DNA from: Mycolicibacter sp. MU0083
GTDB taxonomy: Bacteria > Actinomycetota > Actinomycetes > Mycobacteriales > Mycobacteriaceae
Length of the DNA: 64,000 nucleotides
Assembly (NCBI RefSeq): GCF_963378075.1
Contig: NZ_OY726394.1
Coordinates: 62,001-126,000, forward strand
Direction: 5' to 3'
The notes beneath the pieces are model-generated. The model was not told where the DNA came from, ran no database searches, and worked only from the letters and a program-made list of their open reading frames with translations. A program made the translations under genes and the position numbers. Position 1 is the first letter of the stretch. Every line of letters starts with the position of its first letter. Below are positions 59,625 to 64,000 of the stretch, piece by piece.

Positions 59625-61616
59625 TCAGTTCCAGATCCGCACCCGCGCGCCGGGCTCGAGGTAGAGCGCGTCGTCGGGGGTGACGCCGAAGGCGTCGTAG
59701 AAGGCGTCCATATTGCGGATCACCCCGTTGCACCGGAATTCCGGCGGTGAATGCGGGTCCACCGCCAACCGCCGGATCGCCTCGGCGTCACGGGATTTGG
59801 TGCGCCACACCTGCGCCCAGCCGAAGAACACCCGCTGCACCCCGGTCAGGCCGTCGATCACCGGAGCCTCCGCGCCGCCCAGGGACAGCTGGTAGGCGAG
59901 CAGGGCGATGGACAGCCCACCCAGATCACCGATGTTCTCCCCGACGGTGAACGCACCGTTGACGTGCCGGTCGCCGTCCAGCTCCCGCGGCACGTACTTG
60001 TCGTACTGGGCGATCAATGCGCCGGTGCGCGTACCGAACTCGGTGCGGTCGGCGTCGGTCCACCAGTCGACCAGGTTCCCGTCGCCGTCGTACTTGGCGC
60101 CCTGGTCGTCGAAGCCGTGCCCGATCTCGTGGCCGATCACCGCACCGATACCGCCGTAGTTGGCGGCGTCGTCGGCGTCGGGGTCGAAGAACGGCGGTTG
60201 CAGGATCGCCGCGGGGAACACGATCTCGTTCATCCCCGGGTTGTAGTAGGCGTTGACCGTCTGCGGTGTCATGAACCATTCGTCGCGGTCCACCGGGGAG
60301 CCCAGCTTGGCCAGTTCGCGGTCGTAGTTGACCGCGTAGCCCCGCAGATAGTTGCCGTACAGGTCGGTCGGGTCGGTGACCAGCCCGGAGTAGTCGCGCC
60401 AGGTGGCGGGGTAGCCGACCTTCGCGGTGAACTTGTCCAGCTTGGCCAGCGCCCGCTGCCGGGTCTGCGGGGTCATCCACTCCAGGTCGGTGATGCTGAC
60501 CCGGTAGGCCTCCCGCAGATTGGCGACCAGTTCGTCGATGCGCGCCTTGGCGTCCGGCGGGAAATGACGGGCCACATAGAGCCTGCCGACGGCGTCGCCC
60601 ATCAACGACTCGACCAGCGACACCCCGCGCTTCCAGCGCTCCCGGATCTCTTCGGTGCCCGACAGCCGGCGGCCGTAGAACTCGAAGTCCTCGGCGACCA
60701 GCTCCGCGGTCAGGATGCCGGCCCGGGCGTGGATGACCCGCCAGCTCAACCAGCTCTTCCAGTCGGCGAGATCCGCGTCGGCCCACAGGGCGGCGAACGC
60801 CGTCAGATAGTCGGGCTGGCGCACCACCAGTTCGTCGACGGCATCGCCGGGAACACCGAGCGCAGCGACCCAGCCCGCCCAGTCGAAGCCGGGGGCCTCG
60901 TCCGGCAGTCCGGCGAAGGTGCGCAGGTTGTAGCCGAGTTCGGCGTCCCGGCGCCGCACCACATCCCAGTGCGCGGCCGCCAGGCGCGTCTCCAACGCCA
61001 CGATGCGGGCCGCGGTGTCGGCGTACTCGCCCGGGGCGCCGCCGTGGACCAGGGCGAACATCGCCGCGATGTGCCCGGGGTAGGCCGCCAGGATCTCGGC
61101 GTGCTGCTCGTCGCGGTAGTAGGACTCGTCCGGCAGGCCGAGACCGGACTGGCTCAGGTGCAGTAGGTAGCGGGTGGAGTCCTTGGAGTCGGTGTCCACA
61201 TACAGCCCGACGCCGCCGCCCACCCCGGACCGTTGCAGTGCGCCCACGGTCCGCGCCAGGGCCTCGCGGTCGCCGGCGTCGGCGATCGGCGCCAACTCCC
61301 GGTGCAGTGGTTCCATCCCGCGGTCGGCGATGGCCTGTTCGTTGAGGAAGCCGGCGTAGAGGTCACCGATGCGACGTTCGTCGCTGTCGGCGGGCAGTGA
61401 CGGGGCGGCCTCGGCGGCCTCGGTCAGCAGTTCGCGGACCTGGATCTCGGCGCGGTCGAACAGTGCGCGGAAGGCGCCGTCGGTCGCGCGGTCCGGTGGC
61501 ATCCGATAGCCGTCGAGCCAGGTGCCGTTGACGTGACCGAACAGGTCGTCCTGTGGCCTGACGGTGCCGTCGACGTGGCTGAGATCAAGGCCGGAGCGGG
61601 TGGCTGGTGAGGTCAT
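59625..61616 (-). CDS. zmp1: Zinc metalloprotease Zmp1 (M13 family)
   Basis: 663 residues from the ATG at 61616, equal to M. tuberculosis Zmp1 (Rv0198c). Zinc motif HEIGH at 496-500 followed by GFDDQGAKYDGDGN; third ligand in GENIGDLGG; substrate-binding NAYYNPGMNEIVFPA; C-terminal FRCNGVIRNMDAFYDAFGV, with RIWN at the end. A neprilysin-like peptidase exported without a classical signal. In M. tuberculosis it affects phagosome maturation and inflammasome signalling. Convergent with the L,D-transpeptidase gene. Confidence 0.93.
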   Translation of the reverse strand: MTSPATRSGLDLSHVDGTVRPQDDLFGHVNGTWLDGYRMPPDRATDGAFRALFDRAEIQVRELLTEAAEAAPSLPADSDERRIGDLYAGFLNEQAIADRGMEPLHRELAPIADAGDREALARTVGALQRSGVGGGVGLYVDTDSKDSTRYLLHLSQSGLGLPDESYYRDEQHAEILAAYPGHIAAMFALVHGGAPGEYADTAARIVALETRLAAAHWDVVRRRDAELGYNLRTFAGLPDEAPGFDWAGWVAALGVPGDAVDELVVRQPDYLTAFAALWADADLADWKSWLSWRVIHARAGILTAELVAEDFEFYGRRLSGTEEIRERWKRGVSLVESLMGDAVGRLYVARHFPPDAKARIDELVANLREAYRVSITDLEWMTPQTRQRALAKLDKFTAKVGYPATWRDYSGLVTDPTDLYGNYLRGYAVNYDRELAKLGSPVDRDEWFMTPQTVNAYYNPGMNEIVFPAAILQPPFFDPDADDAANYGGIGAVIGHEIGHGFDDQGAKYDGDGNLVDWWTDADRTEFGTRTGALIAQYDKYVPRELDGDRHVNGAFTVGENIGDLGGLSIALLAYQLSLGGAEAPVIDGLTGVQRVFFGWAQVWRTKSRDAEAIRRLAVDPHSPPEFRCNGVIRNMDAFYDAFGVTPDDALYLEPGARVRIWN

Positions 61617-61668
61617 CGGGCCCATCCTTTCACGGCGAACAATATCGTTGTCCTGTAGCGTCTGCGCC

Positions 61669-62319
61669 ATGCCTGACGAGGAAAACCCCGACGTCATCGA
61701 CGACGAGGTCGGCGGGTCGGATCACCCGACGATCGCGCAGGAGCCGGCCGCCACGAGCAGTCCCGGCAAGCAGGCGAAGGCCGCTTCGGGCGGTGTCTTC
61801 TCCGGCTACGGGCTGGCGTCGGCGGCCGTCGGTTTGGTGGCGGTCGCCGCGTTGGTGTTCGGCTTGATCACGTTGTCGTGGCACCGCAGCGACGTCGACG
61901 AGCGCGGCTACCGCAGTCGGGTGCTGCAGACCGCGGCGAGTTGGACCAGTGTGTTGATCAACTTGAACGCCGAGAACGTCGAGAAGGGCATGGCGCGTCT
62001 CCGCGACAAGACCGTCGGCGAACTCAACAGCGAGTTCGAGGCCGCCGTGGCGCCGTACCGCGACGTGGTACAGCGGATCCAGTCGCGCAGCAGCGGGCGC
62101 ATCGAAGCGGTCGCGATCGAGACCGAACGGCACAATCCCGACGAGCAGGCCGCCGACGAGCCGTCGAACCCCGGCCGCACCGACCCGGTGATGGTGATCG
62201 CGACCTCCGTCGCCGAGAACGTCGGCGGCCGACCGCAGACCGTGCACTGGGCGCTGCGCCTGGACGTCACCGAGATCGGTGACGACCTGATGATCTCCCG
62301 ATTGAGGTCCATCCGATGA
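61669..62319 (+). CDS. omamA: Orphaned Mce-associated membrane protein OmamA (Rv0199-like)
   Basis: 216 residues from the ATG at 61669. TAGCGT lies 7 nt upstream, implying a leaderless transcript. An acidic N-terminus (about 1-40) precedes a membrane helix (about 50-72) and a Mas domain with YRSRVLQTAASWTSVLINLNAENVEKGMARLRDKTVGELNSEF. OmamA is known to stabilise MceG and support Mce1 and Mce4 transport. Divergent from zmp1. The next gene, omamB, overlaps it by 4 bp. Confidence 0.9.
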   Translation: MPDEENPDVIDDEVGGSDHPTIAQEPAATSSPGKQAKAASGGVFSGYGLASAAVGLVAVAALVFGLITLSWHRSDVDERGYRSRVLQTAASWTSVLINLNAENVEKGMARLRDKTVGELNSEFEAAVAPYRDVVQRIQSRSSGRIEAVAIETERHNPDEQAADEPSNPGRTDPVMVIATSVAENVGGRPQTVHWALRLDVTEIGDDLMISRLRSIR

Positions 62320-63029
62320 GCAAGCTGGCAAGCCTGAAATCGCGTGCGCTGTGGCGGATGCTGGCCGTCGACATCGCGGCGCCACTGGCCGCGATCGGTG
62401 GGCTGGTGCTGGTCGGGCTGACGCTGGACTGGCAACTGTGGTACGTCTCGGTCTGCTCGGTGCTGGTGCTGCTCATCGTCGAGGGCATGGTGGTGAACTT
62501 CCTGCTGCTGCGCCGCGACACCGTCACCGTCGGCACCGACGACGAGCGTCCCGGCCTACGCTTCGGCGTGGTCGCGCTGGCCGCTACGGCCCTGGTCGTC
62601 GCCGCGGTGCTCGGACACTTCCGCTGGACGGTGCCCGACCGGGAACTGGAGGCCGACTCCGGAGAAGCGGTCCGGACCGCCGTGGCGATGGCCGAGGCGG
62701 CGGCGACGGTGTCGCCGGCCAACCCGGAGGCATCGATCGAGAAGGCCGCCACTTACATGATCCCGGACCGGGTCAACGCCTTCCGGGAGAGCATCGGCCG
62801 GACCGCCACCGAGATGGCCAACCGCAACATCGCGGTCGATGCGACGGCGCTGAGCGCCGGTGTCGAGGCGCTCGGGCCGTCGGCGGCGCGGGTCGCCGTC
62901 GTGCTGCGCAGCGTCCAGAGCGTGGCGAACCAGCAGGTCAAGCAGACCGTGGTGCCGGTGCGGGTGATGTTGACCAAGCGCGACGACCAGTGGCTGGTCC
63001 TGGAGATGTCACCGATCCACGCTCGCTGA
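62316..63029 (+). CDS. omamB: Orphaned Mce-associated membrane protein OmamB (Rv0200-like)
   Basis: 237 residues. Two membrane helices near the N-terminus (LAVDIAAPLAAIGGLVLVGLTL; YVSVCSVLVLLIVEGMVVNFLLL) and a third (about 88-108) precede a Mas-type domain with AATYMIPDRVNAFRESIGRTATEMANRNI. ATGA overlap with omamA. Known to cooperate with OmamA in Mce function. Confidence 0.88.
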   Translation: MSKLASLKSRALWRMLAVDIAAPLAAIGGLVLVGLTLDWQLWYVSVCSVLVLLIVEGMVVNFLLLRRDTVTVGTDDERPGLRFGVVALAATALVVAAVLGHFRWTVPDRELEADSGEAVRTAVAMAEAAATVSPANPEASIEKAATYMIPDRVNAFRESIGRTATEMANRNIAVDATALSAGVEALGPSAARVAVVLRSVQSVANQQVKQTVVPVRVMLTKRDDQWLVLEMSPIHAR

Positions 63030-63037
63030 CGCGGCCG

Positions 63038-63541
63038 TCAGAGGTCGTCGGGCATCTCGCGGGTGTGCAGCTTGACGAACCGGTCCGACAGGCGACGCAT
63101 CCGGATCATCAGGGCGGCCGACGGGCTGACCGCGCCCTTGAGGTAGGAAGCGAGGGTGTCGACCGGCACGCCGACCCGGGAGGCGAACTCCTGCCGGCTC
63201 AACCCCGACCGCTCGATCAGCACCCGCATGTGCCGGGCGACCTCGGCCCGCTCGTTGGCTTCCAGGTGTGCCCGGGTGCGGGACAACACCTCCGACAGGG
63301 CCTTGGAGATGCCGAAGGGTTCGGTGCCCTCCAGAATCTCCTCGACCTGGCGGGCGGTGCGGCCGTAGGGGTCACGTTTGAGGGCCACCACGATCAATTG
63401 CCAGGTGGCGATGTCACCGCTTTGCAGCGCGTCGCGGATCGCCGACGTCGACCAGAATTCCACCGGGCGGTCGGTCTGGCCGGATTCGGACTCGGTCGGC
63501 CGGGGCACCGCTGCACGGCGTCGTTCCGGAGCCAACGTCAC
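63038..63541 (-). CDS. HTH (XRE-like) DNA-binding protein
   Basis: 167 residues from a GTG at 63541 overlapping the upstream stop. An N-terminal helical region (PVEFWSTSAIRDALQSGDIATWQLIVVALKRDPYGRTARQVEEILEG) is followed by a C-terminal helix-turn-helix: MRVLIERSGLSRQEFASRVGVPVDTLASYLKG. It ends RMRRLSDRFVKLHTREM. It follows a nucleotidyltransferase-like gene with GTGA overlap. This resembles antitoxin/regulator partners, but the location also corresponds to Rv0201c in M. tuberculosis. Role uncertain. Confidence 0.75.
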   Translation of the reverse strand: MTLAPERRRAAVPRPTESESGQTDRPVEFWSTSAIRDALQSGDIATWQLIVVALKRDPYGRTARQVEEILEGTEPFGISKALSEVLSRTRAHLEANERAEVARHMRVLIERSGLSRQEFASRVGVPVDTLASYLKGAVSPSAALMIRMRRLSDRFVKLHTREMPDDL

Positions 63542-64000
63542 CTCGTCTCCTCCAGCATCGCCACCGCCACCGCCAAACAGCGCTCCCGAACCCGATCCCA
63601 GTCCGTCGTCGCGCCGAGCGCGTCGTCGCCGGTGCCGTCGACGCCGTGCTCGGCGGGCTCCGGATCCGAGAGCCGGCAGACCACCTGGGTGGCCAGCCAC
63701 TGTCCGTGGGCTGGTTGCCCAGCGTAATACGAATCGAGGTCCGTCAGGGCCCCGGCAACCGTTTTCGGACCCAGAGCATCGGCGAGATCGGCCAGTTCCA
63801 CATAGTCGCGGCGACTGTTCCGCGACATCAGCAGGTAGCCCGCCAGCCGCAGCGTTTCGGTGCAGGTCGGGATCTGTAGCCGGTCGCCGGTGGGCAACTG
63901 CACCGCGGCGGTCTCCATGGGACGACGCCGGGTCAAGGTCGGCCCGGTGAGCCCGATCTCCTCGGCCACCCACGACTCGGTCTCGAGCGCGTCGAGGGCG
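63538..64000 (-). CDS. Nucleotidyltransferase-like protein, C-terminal part (start outside window)
   Basis: The frame is open to the right edge (upstream residues ALDALETESWVAEEIGLTG), so only about 154 C-terminal residues are visible; the GTG at 63969 is internal. Text such as LQIPTCTETLRLAGYLLMSRNSRRDYVELADLADALG resembles the second half of AbiEii/DUF6036-type nucleotidyltransferases. The NTase motif itself would lie beyond the edge. Paired with a downstream HTH protein, it may be a toxin-antitoxin or abortive-infection module; this is tentative. Confidence 0.55.
   Translation of the reverse strand, partial: ALDALETESWVAEEIGLTGPTLTRRRPMETAAVQLPTGDRLQIPTCTETLRLAGYLLMSRNSRRDYVELADLADALGPKTVAGALTDLDSYYAGQPAHGQWLATQVVCRLSDPEPAEHGVDGTGDDALGATTDWDRVRERCLAVAVAMLEETR

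Overview
The window is about 68-70% G+C, with GTG/TTG starts, 1-8 bp start/stop overlaps inside operons, TANNNT -10 elements 6-8 nt from start codons, two mce operons and many Mce-associated membrane proteins. This points to a Mycobacterium or Mycolicibacterium chromosome. From about 21.9 kb rightwards the gene content and order follow the M. tuberculosis block fadD5-mce1-Rv0175/0178 ... Rv0181c, Rv0183-Rv0185, mymT, Rv0188, ilvD, ricR, Rv0191, Rv0192, zmp1, Rv0199, Rv0200. A second mce operon and other genes are interposed. These family names come from recognising the proteins; no search was run.

Left part (1-7.8 kb), accessory in character. It holds the end of an HExxH protein followed by a lipoprotein, a Phd-type antitoxin whose VapC-like partner survives only as a C-terminal remnant, a helical Gly/Pro-rich protein resembling type VII secretion-associated proteins, and a DUF222/HNH (13E12-type) protein with a perfect SOS box on its start codon. 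An alpha/beta hydrolase, a GlcD-type FAD oxidase and a ParD-like/zeta toxin pair follow.

7.8-21.4 kb: a catabolic cluster. It contains a TetR regulator, a degenerate and a normal SDR, several hot-dog thioesterases, an SMP-30 lactonase-like protein, a DUF427 protein, an unknown protein, a NIPSNAP-like protein, a P450, two MDR dehydrogenases, an HpcH-type aldolase, a Baeyer-Villiger monooxygenase and an HSL-type esterase. Three divergent intergenic regions carry the same operator-like site, TTTACA-N14-TGT(A/C)A. This suggests one TetR regulon for oxidation and ring cleavage of an alicyclic or terpenoid-like compound. The substrate is unknown.

21.4-49.3 kb: lipid import. fadD5-yrbE1AB-mce1A-F with four downstream Mce-associated genes runs rightwards. 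A second complete yrbEAB-mceA-F operon with an Mce-associated protein and a secreted protein runs leftwards, so the two operons converge on a DUF1275 membrane protein. mce1C has an apparent 1-bp frameshift in its Pro-rich tail. Each system is expected to use YrbE permeases, a hexameric MceA-F conduit, Mas proteins and an MceG ATPase encoded elsewhere.

49.3-64 kb: a conserved mycobacterial block. It includes a pirin, a FabG3-like SDR, a monoacylglycerol lipase, DUF2786 and SprT-like proteins, a broken transglutaminase, an easily missed 48-residue MymT metallothionein, an SPW protein, IlvD, a DUF305-RicR copper operon with RicR boxes, an MFS exporter, a frameshifted L,D-transpeptidase, Zmp1, OmamA/OmamB, and an HTH/nucleotidyltransferase-like pair that runs off the right end. 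No tRNA, rRNA, CRISPR array or complete insertion sequence was seen.
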